From positions 1-64,000 of the forward strand of contig NZ_CALDKF010000105.1 of the NCBI RefSeq assembly GCF_937898925.1: 64,000 bases of DNA, written 5' to 3'. The notes beneath the pieces are model-generated. The model made no database searches. It was not told the origin of the DNA and saw nothing but the letters and a program-made list of their open reading frames with translations. The first letter of the stretch is position 1. Every line of letters starts with the position of its first letter. This DNA is from an uncultured Methanobrevibacter sp. (GTDB lineage: Archaea; Methanobacteriota; Methanobacteria; Methanobacteriales; Methanobacteriaceae). Position numbers and translations under genes: made by a program. Below, piece by piece: positions 1 to 7,900 of this stretch.

Positions 1-118
1 CATCGTCAGCTTGATGAGCACACGGATATTTTCGACAGCATCGCCGACAGCAGCGGAAATCACTATTCCGCTGTGATGTATGAGGATGAGAAGAACTCGT
101 TCAGCATCCGCATTTATT
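1..118 (+). pseudogene. Gene fragment of unknown function, truncated at both ends
   Basis: Frame 1 is open from the window edge and reads as plausible protein (for example DEHTDIFDSIADSSGNHYS and YEDEKNSFSIRIY) with GC-rich third positions. From about base 119 the DNA instead matches a dCMP deaminase on the other strand, so this fragment seems to stop at a junction. GC is near 50% by hand count against about 23% just beyond base 360, so it does not look native to the rest of the window. I do not recognise the family. Confidence 0.3.
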
Positions 119-331
119 CGCAAAGCATTTTTCTTGTTGAGTGCCACTTTGGATTCCCAGTTGGTCACGCATGCAATATCCCTTGTCACGGCAACTCATG
201 ATGCCTGCAGGTGCGCCGTTGTATCCCGTTGTCAGGATACGCTTGTCCTTGACGATGACTGCGCCAACCTGCCTTCTCAGACATGTGGACCGTTTCGCAG
301 TTAATTCCGCCATCTGCATGAAATATTCATT
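101..331 (-). pseudogene. dCMP/cytidine deaminase-family fragment (missing catalytic zinc motifs)
   Basis: On the minus strand the sequence reads NEYFMQMAELTAKRSTCLRR, then QVGAVIVKDKRILTTGYNGA and SGTQQEKCFA, a textbook N-terminal half of a deoxycytidylate deaminase, which makes dUMP from dCMP using zinc. The next residues should be the HAE zinc/proton-shuttle motif, then PCxxC. Here similarity stops after CFA (about base 119) and the frame ends at 101-103. On the 5' side an in-frame TAA lies just before the conserved NEYF, so the normal N-terminus is also missing. The piece is therefore an internal fragment with two breakpoints (about 119 and 332) and cannot be an active enzyme. GC of 1-300 is about 50%, unlike everything to its right. 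It may be an assembly chimera or a fragment of foreign bacterial DNA. Confidence 0.6.
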
Positions 332-353
332 TTAAATCCTTTATTCCGTATTT

Positions 354-398
354 TTAGGAAAGAGCATTTACTATAGTGTCAATATTATATTTCATCAT
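354..398 (-). CDS. Very short ORF with strong RBS, probably the 5' end of a truncated gene
   Basis: A strong AGGTGAT ribosome-binding site (about 403-409) precedes ATG ATG and a 14-codon frame reading MMKYNIDTIVNALS, ending in TAA at 354-356. The quality of the start signal against so short a frame suggests the start of a real gene cut off near the GC jump at about 332-350. It lies downstream of, and on the same strand as, the 436-816 ORF. Function unknown. Confidence 0.25.
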   Translation of the reverse strand: MMKYNIDTIVNALS

Positions 399-435
399 TT
401 TTATCACCTGTTAAACTTAATATAGAGGTATTTTT

Positions 436-813
436 TTATAATTTAAACAGGTTCGACATTATAAGAAAAAATTTTTTTGCCCCAAAAATATATGCGGAGA
501 TGACCTCGTTCTTTTTGAATAGAAACAAAAGGAGGAGAAGCCATATTTTTTCTCCCTTAGAATTTTTTTCAAACATAAAAAAAAGGACAGCTTTCTTCAA
601 AATAAGAAAAATCCCAACCACTATCAAAAGAACTAATAACGCCAAATAAACAGTTCCCACCAAAAAAATCGCAAAACTTCTTATAATATTACCAATAATT
701 CCTGTTCCCAAAATACCTATAATTCCCAATAATATTATAATAACACCAACTATTTCATTATTATATTCAAACTTATTTTTATTTTTATCCTTCTTTTGTT
801 TCTTTTTAGCCAT
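436..813 (-). CDS. Small membrane protein resembling the N-terminus of FtsK/SpoIIIE (truncated or unrelated)
   Basis: A lysine-rich start (MAKKKQKKDKNKNKFEY) is followed by a glycine/isoleucine-rich pair of membrane segments (about residues 20-75). This is the layout of the four-helix membrane domain at the N-terminus of bacterial FtsK/SpoIIIE DNA translocases, which are 700-800 residues long. Only about 125 residues are present, there is no RecA-like motor, and the last 40 residues are a hydrophobic stretch with no recognisable domain. Start chosen at the second Met, giving MAKKK. FtsK is not expected in a methanogen, so this may be foreign or chimeric DNA beside the GC-rich end. It could also be an unrelated archaeal membrane protein. 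Confidence 0.35.
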   Translation of the reverse strand: MAKKKQKKDKNKNKFEYNNEIVGVIIILLGIIGILGTGIIGNIIRSFAIFLVGTVYLALLVLLIVVGIFLILKKAVLFFMFEKNSKGEKIWLLLLLFLFKKNEVISAYIFGAKKFFLIMSNLFKL

Positions 814-816
814 CAA

Positions 817-1467
817 ATATCACCTTACTATCTTAAATATCTAACTAAATTATATAATATCTCAAACCAATAGTCAACAAAAACAAGTTACTCCCCAATT
901 AACAAGAGAGGATATCAATAGTACATTATAGTCTTGTATCACCAGCAATGATATACACTTTCTAATAAAGCTACACTCAAAAAATGAACCATCAAATTGA
1001 TAACCCTCAAAAACTTCATCACCTATTAAAATTACTTCATAATAATTCTCTTTCAAATAATGTATAACAAAAATACAAACAAAATTTTCATCAAATTCAG
1101 TTATTAATACACTATGCTACCCCACTTAAAAACATCGCGCAACTATAACTCACCCATTATCTGCATTTTTTCATATCAGATAAATTTATTTTTCTTTTCA
1201 TTGTCCCATTTTTTTGGGATTAAATTTTTTACAAAACTTTTTTCATCTTTATATTTTAAATTAGTTTTTAATTTTTCAGTATTCATTAATAATATTCCAT
1301 ATTTTATGTAAAATAAATTTATTTAAAATTTTGTAAAACGTGTGAATATGGTATTTTTTCAAATATTTTTTATAGAAACATTTATATACTATGTTAATCA
1401 ACATAATATTACTGTATTATTCAGTATGTATTTTTTAAAACTATGATTTGCAAGCATGGGTTGTTTT
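817..1467. other. Gene-poor AT-rich stretch with a decayed ORF
   Basis: On the minus strand, about 870-1115, a frame opens after a TAG and reads protein-like (SVLITEFDENFVCIFVIHYL, then KENYYEVILIGDEVFEGYQF) before becoming low-quality and stopping at 874. It has no clear start or RBS and looks like a gene remnant of unknown identity. A + strand frame at 1114-1311 is Phe/Ile/Leu-rich translation of AT-rich DNA and I do not regard it as a gene. The tRNA operon promoter lies at the right end. Confidence 0.35.
1381..1421 (+). promoter_or_regulatory. tRNA operon promoter (TATA box plus initiator-like motif)
   Basis: TTTATATA at 1381-1388 is a canonical archaeal TATA box. About 27 nt downstream lies ACTGTATTATT (1411-1421), which is also found at the same distance below the TATA box of the tRNA-Cys/Trp unit at 2670. 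This places initiation near 1411, about 57 nt before the first mature tRNA. Confidence 0.6.
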
Positions 1468-1540
<73 letters not shown>

Positions 1541-1545
1541 CTTTT

Positions 1546-1619
1546 GGGCCCATAGCTTAGCCAGGTAGAGCGCTCGGCTCATAACCGGGATGTCATGGGT
1601 TCGAATCCCATTGGGCCCA
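1546..1619 (+). tRNA. tRNA with CAT anticodon (elongator Met, or Ile2)
   Basis: GGGCCCA pairs with TGGGCCC (1612-1618), followed by A. The anticodon loop CTCATAA gives CAT at 1580-1582. It is not the initiator type, which in archaea starts AGC. Whether it is elongator tRNA-Met or a tRNA-Ile2 whose C34 is modified to agmatidine cannot be settled by eye. Position in the Asn-x-Glu-Leu-His cluster makes Met slightly more likely. Confidence 0.85.
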
Positions 1620-1651
1620 TTGTATAATCTAGTTTTATTGCATTCGTATTT

Positions 1652-1729
<78 letters not shown>

Positions 1730-1777
1730 TTTTTTATATTTGAAAGATATTTGGGAATCTCCTTCCCTCTCTTTGTA

Positions 1778-1860
1778 GCGGGGGTGTCCGAGCGGCCAAA
1801 GGAGACAGGCTTAGGACCTGTTGACGCAGGTCTACCAGGGTTCGAATCCCTGCTCCCGCA
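1778..1860 (+). tRNA. tRNA-Leu (TAG)
   Basis: GCGGGGG pairs with CTCCCGC (1853-1859), followed by A. Anticodon stem ACAGG/CCTGT with loop CTTAGGA gives anticodon TAG. The extended variable arm is typical of class II tRNA-Leu (83 nt). Confidence 0.95.
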
Positions 1861-1905
1861 TATTCTTTAATTTTTTAGTTTTTATTCCTATTATGGTATT
1901 CATTT

Positions 1906-1978
1906 GCCGGGGTAGGGTAGGCGGTCATCCTACGGGACTGTGGATCCTGTGACTCGGGTTCAAATCTCGGCCCCGGCC
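1906..1978 (+). tRNA. tRNA-His (GTG)
   Basis: GCCGGGG pairs with CCCCGGC (1971-1977) and the discriminator is C73, as expected for tRNA-His. Anticodon loop CTGTGGA gives GTG. The base before G1 is T, so the identity base G-1 is not encoded and must be added after processing, as Thg1-type enzymes do in this order. Last gene of the cluster, followed by a T-rich tail. Confidence 0.92.
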
Positions 1979-2167
1979 CCATTTTTTAACTTTTTTTATT
2001 ATTTCAACTCTTTTTAAACTACTTTTTCATTGACCATTTTAACTTTTTTAAGAAGTTTATTGTTCCAATTCATTTTTTTATTACTTTTCAAATGCTCTAA
2101 CTGCTTTTATTTATATGTAAAGAAATAAACTAAATATAATTAGGTTACATTTAAAGTGGGTTTTAAC

Positions 2168-2575
2168 ATGGCTAAAAAAGGTTCAGCTGAAGAAAGAGAT
2201 TTAGTTCACAAATTATGGGATAGAGGTTTTGCAGCTATGAGGGCTCCAGCATCTGGAGGCGCTACTAAAAAGCCATTGCCTGATGTTATAGCAGGAAACG
2301 GCAAGACATACTTAGCTATTGAAGTAAAGACAACTACTAAAGACAAGATTTACATTGATCATCCTCAAATAGATGCTTTGATAGAGTTTTCAGAGACTTT
2401 TGGTGCAGATCCTTATCTTGGTGTTAAATTCAAATACACAAAATGGTTCTTCCTATCACCTGATTTAATTGAAAAAACCAGAAATGGAAATTATAAGGTG
2501 GAGAAGAACTACTGTTTGGAAAAGGCATATGAGATTGATGAAATCTGTGGCTTTGACAAGCAAGTCAAATTCTAA
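2168..2575 (+). CDS. hjc: Holliday junction resolvase Hjc
   Basis: Archaeal Holliday junction resolvase of the PD-(D/E)xK fold, which cuts four-way junctions during recombination and fork restart. Visible motifs are GSAEERDLVHKL with the N-terminal Glu, GFAAMRAPASGG, the metal-binding PDVIAG and the catalytic IEVKTTTKDKIY, at about residues 5-70. At 135 residues it has the family's usual size. Start taken at ATG 2168; a GTG at 2156 would add four residues. It is a single gene between two tRNA groups. The C-terminal half is well formed and no frameshift is seen. Confidence 0.93.
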   Translation: MAKKGSAEERDLVHKLWDRGFAAMRAPASGGATKKPLPDVIAGNGKTYLAIEVKTTTKDKIYIDHPQIDALIEFSETFGADPYLGVKFKYTKWFFLSPDLIEKTRNGNYKVEKNYCLEKAYEIDEICGFDKQVKF

Positions 2576-2669
2576 TATTCCTTACATTCTATTATCATTT
2601 TTCTATTTTTCTTTTTTCTATTTTTATAATTTCAAAAATTCTTATTTTATTTTTTATTTCATCAATAAG

Positions 2670-2710
2670 TTTATATATTATTAAAACATACTTTATAATA
2701 CTGTATTATT
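2670..2710 (+). promoter_or_regulatory. Promoter of the tRNA-Cys/tRNA-Trp unit
   Basis: TTTATATA at 2670-2677 is followed 27 nt later by ATACTGTATTATT (2698-2710), nearly identical to the motif below the TATA box of the five-tRNA operon at 1381. Initiation is expected near 2700, leaving only a short leader before tRNA-Cys at 2717. Confidence 0.6.
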
Positions 2711-2716
2711 ATTTAT

Positions 2717-2788
2717 GCCAAGATAGCTTAGAGGCGAAGCGGTTGGCTGCAGACCAATTACACGGGAGTTCAAATCTCTCTCTTGGCT
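2717..2788 (+). tRNA. tRNA-Cys (GCA)
   Basis: GCCAAGA pairs with TCTTGGC (2781-2787), followed by T. Anticodon stem GTTGG/CCAAT with loop CTGCAGA gives anticodon GCA. It sits 38 nt before tRNA-Trp and is probably cotranscribed with it. Confidence 0.93.
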
Positions 2789-2826
2789 TTAGGTTAACAT
2801 ATTTCATATGTTAATCTATTAAGTAT

Positions 2827-2974
2827 GGGGTTATGGTGTAACCTGGCATCATCTGGGACTCCAGTTGTCTTTGAAGAAATATACGCGTAACTGAACAGTA
2901 CTTGTTGTGATGATCAATTGGAGTACTGAGGCAAGAGAAATCCTAGGATCGGGGTTCAAATCCCTGTGACCCCA
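2827..2974 (+). tRNA. tRNA-Trp (CCA), split by an intron
   Basis: GGGGTTA pairs with TGACCCC (2967-2973), followed by discriminator A. Anticodon CCA lies at 2861-2863. Stem TGGGA pairs with TCCTA only when about 75 nt (2865-2939) are removed between positions 37 and 38, the canonical archaeal intron site. The T arm GGGGTTCAAATCCC lies in exon 2. Splicing would use the tRNA endonuclease at a bulge-helix-bulge. Confidence 0.92.
2865..2939 (+). ncRNA. tRNA-Trp intron acting as a box C/D guide RNA
   Basis: The intron contains a box C-like TTGAAGA (about 2871-2877), D' CTGA (2891-2894), C' GTGATGA (2907-2913) and D CTGA (2926-2929). The 10 nt ending one base before box D (CAATTGGAGT) pair with the anticodon region of the same pre-tRNA, ACTCCAGTTG, with one G-U pair. 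The fifth guide base above box D faces C34, so the D guide is predicted to direct 2'-O-methylation of C34, the role established for the tRNA-Trp intron in Haloferax. I could not find a convincing D' target. Confidence 0.75.
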
Positions 2975-3155
2975 TTTTTACTTAATTTTTACTATTTTTA
3001 TTAGATTTTTCAATTTTCACATTTTTATAGCTTATTTTAGGTAAATTTTCATAATTTTCATTTTTTGCTTATTTTTTAGTCTATTTTAGGTAAGTTTATT
3101 TACTATTTCTTAAAGAATATTTAATAGATTTTAAATTAATTTTTTAAGTGATATT

Positions 3156-3803
3156 ATGGAAAAAATCAATAATGTTTATTGTATTGAAGGTGTAATGGCT
3201 GATTCCAATTCATATTTGATTGACAATACCGATTCAGATACTGAATATGATTACATTTTAGTGGATGCTGGAACTGGTCAGAGCAATTCAAACCTATTTT
3301 CAAAAATCAAAGAGATAGGAATTGAGCCAGAGGATATAGAATTGATTGTAAACACTCATTGTCACTATGACCATGTTGGTGGAAATGACTTTTTCCCAAA
3401 TGCAAAAATAGCTATTCATAAGATTGATGCAATTGCACTTAGGGATCCTGAAAGTGAATTGACAGTTTCCTCATTATTCGGTTCAATTGTCAGAAGGCAT
3501 GATGTTGATATTGAACTTGAAGATGGAGATAAAATAGCTAATTTTGAAGTTATAAACACTCCAGGGCATACCAAAGGAGGAATATCATTATATGATGGCG
3601 AGATTCTTATCAGTGGCGATACCATTTTTTCAAATGGTGGAGTAGGCCGTATGGATATTGGTGGGGATCCTAATGACATGAAGGCATCATTAATGCGTTT
3701 AAAGGAGTTAGATGTTGAATATTTGCTTCCAGGTCATGGCCCTTGGGTGAAAAATGGAAATCAGCATGTTGAAATGTCTTGCATGATGATGGGAATAAGA
3801 TAA
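3156..3803 (+). CDS. Metallo-beta-lactamase-fold hydrolase (glyoxalase II-like)
   Basis: A 215-residue MBL-fold protein with the complete dinuclear metal site: THCHYDHVGG (HxHxDH), INTPGHTKGG (third His), ISGDTIFS (bridging Asp) and LPGHGP (last His). Size and motif spacing fit the small glyoxalase II/hydroxyacyl-hydrolase-like branch. The substrate cannot be predicted from sequence. Single gene, convergent with trkA, with its ATG at 3156 after GTGATATT. No signal peptide, so presumably cytosolic. Confidence 0.85.
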   Translation: MEKINNVYCIEGVMADSNSYLIDNTDSDTEYDYILVDAGTGQSNSNLFSKIKEIGIEPEDIELIVNTHCHYDHVGGNDFFPNAKIAIHKIDAIALRDPESELTVSSLFGSIVRRHDVDIELEDGDKIANFEVINTPGHTKGGISLYDGEILISGDTIFSNGGVGRMDIGGDPNDMKASLMRLKELDVEYLLPGHGPWVKNGNQHVEMSCMMMGIR

Positions 3804-3896
3804 TTATTATTTTATTCCATTTTTTTTATTGCAGAATTAATTAGTTTCAATATATACGAATTAATATCTCATTCATAAAAAAAGGGGATTGGGGAT

Positions 3897-4571
3897 TTAA
3901 AATCCGAATAATCCTCCAGCACCCATAAATTTCTTTTCAGCTTTTTCAAAAGCATTTCTTTTTACAAGAATGGAAATCTTGTCCCCGTTGCTTAATATGT
4001 CATCAGGTTGTGGAATTTCCAATTCGTGATTATCGTTATTTTTAGAGATGATAATGTAATCCTTTGTTGGAGAGAATTCAGAAACTTTCTTTCCAAATAC
4101 CTTAGGGTTTTGAATAGTCATATCCAAAATCTCTGCATTACCTGCACCAAATGCCATTAAGTCTGCTACATTTGGTCTTGTAATTACTTTTTCGAGGAAT
4201 CCTGCTGCAGTTCTTTCAGGACTTATAACCTTATCAATTCCCACTTTCTTAAATGCCTCTTCGTGGTCAGGGTTACTTACTCTAGCAATGATTTTTCCAT
4301 CAGTGTATTCCTTTACAAGAATACAGGACAGTAAGTTTGATTCATCATTACCAGTAGTTGCTACAAAAACATCCGCCTCTTCAATATTCGCTTCTTCCAA
4401 TGTTTTTGTATCGGTTCCACTACCGCAAATGACCATTGCATCCAATTCCTCTGAAGCTTGATCACATAAGTCATCATTGCTTTCAATAATTGTTACATCA
4501 TAACCATGAATGATTAAACGGTCTGCAAGGGAAAGCCCTACACGACCTCCGCCCATAATCACAATATACAT
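3897..4571 (-). CDS. trkA: TrkA/KtrA-type potassium uptake regulatory protein
   Basis: A cytosolic RCK protein that gates a Trk/Ktr potassium channel by binding NAD(H) or ATP. The Rossmann start YIVIMGGGRVGLSLA and later VFVATTGNDESNLL define the TrkA-N domain (about residues 1-130). The remaining 90 residues match TrkA-C. The ATG at 4571 is preferred over an upstream GTG (4580) because AGGTG lies 7 nt upstream of it. It follows trkH on the same strand after 243 nt, so the two probably form a functional unit, but that gap could hold its own promoter. Confidence 0.88.
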   Translation of the reverse strand: MYIVIMGGGRVGLSLADRLIIHGYDVTIIESNDDLCDQASEELDAMVICGSGTDTKTLEEANIEEADVFVATTGNDESNLLSCILVKEYTDGKIIARVSNPDHEEAFKKVGIDKVISPERTAAGFLEKVITRPNVADLMAFGAGNAEILDMTIQNPKVFGKKVSEFSPTKDYIIISKNNDNHELEIPQPDDILSNGDKISILVKRNAFEKAEKKFMGAGGLFGF

Positions 4572-4814
4572 AACAAACACCTAAAAACTTTTTTTTCAAT
4601 GAATAAAAATTACAATAATTTTCTTAAAAATCACTAATATTTATAATCATTAATTTTGTGGTAATTTTCAAAAATTTTTATGAAAATTAACATATTGTTT
4701 TAATATCTCAATTTATATTTATAAATCTTTCGTAATGTTAGTTTTTATCTATTAAAACAATAATAAAAGGAGTGTTTTTAAGGTAGATTCTAAAGGGTAA
4801 GGGATTGTGATTTT

Positions 4815-6293
4815 TTATTCACTAGAACCATTTTTCCTAATGTTTTTAATTCTTCTTGTTGGGTTTATTAATCCCGCGATTGTTCTAAATACCACTAGAA
4901 CTGGTATGATTTCCAATCTTCCAATCCACATCAGGAAAATCAAGGTTAATTTTAAAGGGGTTGGCAATCCTCCAAAGACTATGCCTGTACTTAAACCGTT
5001 ATTGCTTTGTATGGAGATAACGTCAAATAATGCTGTAAATGGGTCATAGCCATAGAGGGTCATAATGATCCATCCGCATACAAGGAATATCAGGAATGTC
5101 ACGATATAAGCGGATGCCTCTTTAATCTCCCTTTCATTTATTTTCTTTCCACCAATTTTTGTGCTTACAACCCTTCCTTCAGGTGAAACCAGGTTTGTGA
5201 TGGTTAAGTTCATTCCTTTAATCACAGTAATGACCCTAATAAGCTTTAAACCCCCTCCAGTGGATCCTGAAGAACCACCGATGAGCATTAAAACCATTAA
5301 AACAATAAGGGAAGCACTGCCCCATCTTGCAAGTTCATATGGTGGAACTACATTTGCACCGGTAGTTGTAATTGCAGAAACGATGGTGAACAATTCTTCT
5401 ATGGGGACCCTTTTATTTGTTACTAAAATAAATGCGCTTGCAATGGCAATCAAGCAAATAAGCAATTGGAACTGAACATCCTTCAAAACAGATTTTCCTC
5501 TTGTTTTGACAATCTTATAATGGATGGAAAAGCTTGTTGCACCTAAAATCATTAAAGCCATAGTGATTATGTAAACCAAGCTGTTTTGATAGAATCCAAC
5601 ATTTGCATTTTTAATTGACATTCCTCCAGTGGAAATGCTGGTAAATGTAAGGTTTATTGCATCAAATATTGGAAGGCCTGCTAAAATAAAAAGAACTATT
5701 CCTGCAGCGGTATAGATTAAATAAATTTCCAAAGCCTTTCTTAAGGTATTTGCAATGTTCGGCTTGATCTTTTCCTCTCTTGCTTCTGATTTGTATAATC
5801 TTGATGCTGCAGTACCTGATCTGATTAGAACTCCGATAAATATAATTACGATTCCCAATCCGCCTATCCATTGTTCCAAACTTCTCAAGAATAAGATAGA
5901 TTTAGGCAAGATTTCAACGTTTACAAAAAAAGTCATTCCACTACCTGTCCATGCAGACATGTTTTCAAAAAGTGCATCAACAAAATGGATATCTAATGAA
6001 AGAGCCATGATTGAAGCTCCAATGAGTGAAGCCCATAGCCATGCAAAGGATGATATCAACATTCCATGCTTTAGTCTAAGCTTGTTGTAATTTGAGAATT
6101 TTTTAGTGAAAGCGGTTCCCAAAAGGAATGAGATAAAGCAAGGAATTAAAAAAGCGCTAACTTTAATGTACTCTCCGTAGATTAATGCAACTAGTATAGG
6201 GGCTAATAAAACAACACCTAATCCTTGCATAATGTATCCTAAATAATGGAGTACAACCAACAAATCAGCTTTAGTGATATATTTCCTTTTCAT
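4815..6293 (-). CDS. trkH: Trk-type potassium transporter membrane subunit TrkH
   Basis: A polytopic K+ (possibly Na+-linked) transporter of the TrkH/KtrB superfamily, 492 residues. The four P-loop selectivity motifs are visible in order: WTGSGMTFF, FTSISTGGMS, AITTTGANVV and SNNGLSTGIV. The intracellular gate helix and the GGSSGSTGGGLKLIR segment are also typical. Start at ATG 6293; no Shine-Dalgarno is visible and a TTTAAATATA box lies about 35-40 nt upstream, so the mRNA may be leaderless. Partner of the TrkA protein encoded just downstream. Confidence 0.92.
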   Translation of the reverse strand: MKRKYITKADLLVVLHYLGYIMQGLGVVLLAPILVALIYGEYIKVSAFLIPCFISFLLGTAFTKKFSNYNKLRLKHGMLISSFAWLWASLIGASIMALSLDIHFVDALFENMSAWTGSGMTFFVNVEILPKSILFLRSLEQWIGGLGIVIIFIGVLIRSGTAASRLYKSEAREEKIKPNIANTLRKALEIYLIYTAAGIVLFILAGLPIFDAINLTFTSISTGGMSIKNANVGFYQNSLVYIITMALMILGATSFSIHYKIVKTRGKSVLKDVQFQLLICLIAIASAFILVTNKRVPIEELFTIVSAITTTGANVVPPYELARWGSASLIVLMVLMLIGGSSGSTGGGLKLIRVITVIKGMNLTITNLVSPEGRVVSTKIGGKKINEREIKEASAYIVTFLIFLVCGWIIMTLYGYDPFTALFDVISIQSNNGLSTGIVFGGLPTPLKLTLIFLMWIGRLEIIPVLVVFRTIAGLINPTRRIKNIRKNGSSE

Positions 6294-6340
6294 ACAAATA
6301 TTGATTATACTTTTGTATATTTAAATATTATTATAGTTTA

Positions 6341-6425
6341 GTTTTTATATATTCAAACTAAACTGGGTTAAGATGGTTATTTTTCTTTATTTTGTTTTTA
6401 TACTTACAAACTATACCAAGTTAAA
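6341..6425. repeat. Imperfect direct repeat in the divergent trkH / flippase intergenic region
   Basis: GTTTTTATATATTCAAACTA at 6341-6360 and GTTTTTATACTTACAAACTA at 6394-6413 are 53 bp apart. Both continue with a similar stretch ending GTTAA. Each copy carries a TATA-like element and an AAACTA core, so this could be a doubled operator or promoter. Not demonstrated. Confidence 0.4.
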
Positions 6426-6541
6426 TATATAATTTTAAATAAAAGATTTATTAAATATTTTATTGTTAAGATTATTTTTATCATTTAATCTACAATTTTT
6501 TAAAATAGTTTTTGATAATTAAAGTAACAGTAGTTGATAAA

Positions 6542-7756
6542 ATGAAAAACAAGAAAGTCTTGATATTCTTATTATTTGGTTTGGTGATAATGGCTGTTAT
6601 GCTGTACTTCATTGGTATAGATGAGGTCATTGAAGCACTTAAACTATCTAATTTATGGCTTGTCTTATTAGCTATTGTTATACAGATCTTTACTTATTTT
6701 TTATACACATGGAGATGGAATATCATCAACAAGACAGCTAATATGGATTTGGGAATAAAAAAATCACTCCCTATGGTTTTAGTTAGCTTGGCTGTAAACA
6801 ACATCACTCCAAGCGGTCGTGGTGGTGGAGAACCTGTAAGGGCTTATCTTTTAGCAAAAGAGGGGCATTTTAAATTTGAAGACACTTTTGCTACTGTTAT
6901 TGCAGATAGGGCTTTAGACACATTTCCATTTGTCATACTCGCTATCTTAACAATTATAGGAATAATCTTAACTTTTTCATTGGATATTAAATTGATTGCT
7001 TTTTTAGTGATTTGTGTCACTCTAATCACTGCAGCAGTTATTCTATTGATTTATGTTTGCATCAATGAGGCTTTTGGAGTAAAGCTCACTTCATGGATCA
7101 TTAAAATCGTTCGCAGATTATATAAGAAATTCAATGAAGGTACTGAGCAAAGAATTATTGAGGCAGTTAAAGTCTTCCAAGCTAGAATGAATGCATTGCT
7201 TAGAGATAGAACCATCTTATATCATGCTCTCCCATTATCCTTTGTCATTTGGATTTTTGAAATATTGAGGGTTTATGTAGTCTTTTTAGCGTTTGGTGCC
7301 AATGTCAGTCCAATCATCATTGGTGAAGTCTTTATTTTAGCATCATTTGTAGGTATGATACCACTTCTTCCTGGTGGTCTCGGTGCAGTAGATGGTATAA
7401 TGATTCTCTTCTATGCAACCGCAGGTATTACCGCTTCCATAAGTGCAGCGGCAACTGTTGTTGAAAGACTGATTTCATTTTGGATGACAACATTTGTAGG
7501 ATTGATATTCCTTACAATGTTTGGAACAAGTGTTTTAGATAAGGCATTTGCACTTGCCGGGTCTCGAAACGATGATAAGGAAGATACGAAAGCCATCGAA
7601 GAATCATTTAAAGAAGAATCAATCGAGGATAGTGATTCTAATGAAGAAAAAGCACCTCTTGAAGTCTTAGAGGATGAAAAGTTAGAGGAAGAAGCGGTTC
7701 TTGAAGTTTTGGATGATGAAGAAAAAGAAGTTTTAGAAGAAAAAGTTCAAAACTAA
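6542..7756 (+). CDS. Flippase-like integral membrane protein (UPF0104/AglD-related) with acidic tail
   Basis: About 404 residues, the first 330 being a multi-helix membrane domain of the LPG-synthase/UPF0104 superfamily. Typical segments are YFLYTWRWNIINK, NNITPSGRGGGEPVRAYLLA (the family's conserved glycine loop), DRALDTFPF and PLLPGGLGAVDG. Archaeal members are linked to lipid or polyprenyl-linked sugar handling; the exact role is unknown. Start chosen at ATG 6542; a TTG 30 bases upstream is less likely. The last 65 residues are an acidic tail with a repeated LEVLEDEK/LEVLDDEE motif, not part of the family core. A clear terminator hairpin follows. Confidence 0.75.
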   Translation: MKNKKVLIFLLFGLVIMAVMLYFIGIDEVIEALKLSNLWLVLLAIVIQIFTYFLYTWRWNIINKTANMDLGIKKSLPMVLVSLAVNNITPSGRGGGEPVRAYLLAKEGHFKFEDTFATVIADRALDTFPFVILAILTIIGIILTFSLDIKLIAFLVICVTLITAAVILLIYVCINEAFGVKLTSWIIKIVRRLYKKFNEGTEQRIIEAVKVFQARMNALLRDRTILYHALPLSFVIWIFEILRVYVVFLAFGANVSPIIIGEVFILASFVGMIPLLPGGLGAVDGIMILFYATAGITASISAAATVVERLISFWMTTFVGLIFLTMFGTSVLDKAFALAGSRNDDKEDTKAIEESFKEESIEDSDSNEEKAPLEVLEDEKLEEEAVLEVLDDEEKEVLEEKVQN

Positions 7757-7797
7757 AAATCAATCAAATAATATAATCAATTAAAAAAAATAAGTTT

Positions 7798-7825
7798 AAG
7801 AGCTAAAAAAATAGCTCTTTTTTTA
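7798..7825 (+). terminator. Hairpin terminator after the flippase-like gene
   Basis: AAGAGCTA (7798-7805) and TAGCTCTT (7812-7819) form an 8-bp stem around six A residues and run into a T tract. It would end transcription from the + strand gene at 7756. Confidence 0.65.
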
Positions 7826-7900
7826 ATAATTTTTCTTTTTTAAATAATTTTTTGAACTATTCAATAGTTCTATTTTTTAAAATAAAATCTTTTTTTTAAT

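Noticed and set aside
1114..1311. Small membrane protein gene on the + strand
   Set aside because: Phe/Ile/Leu-rich translation of AT-rich DNA without RBS; probably composition.
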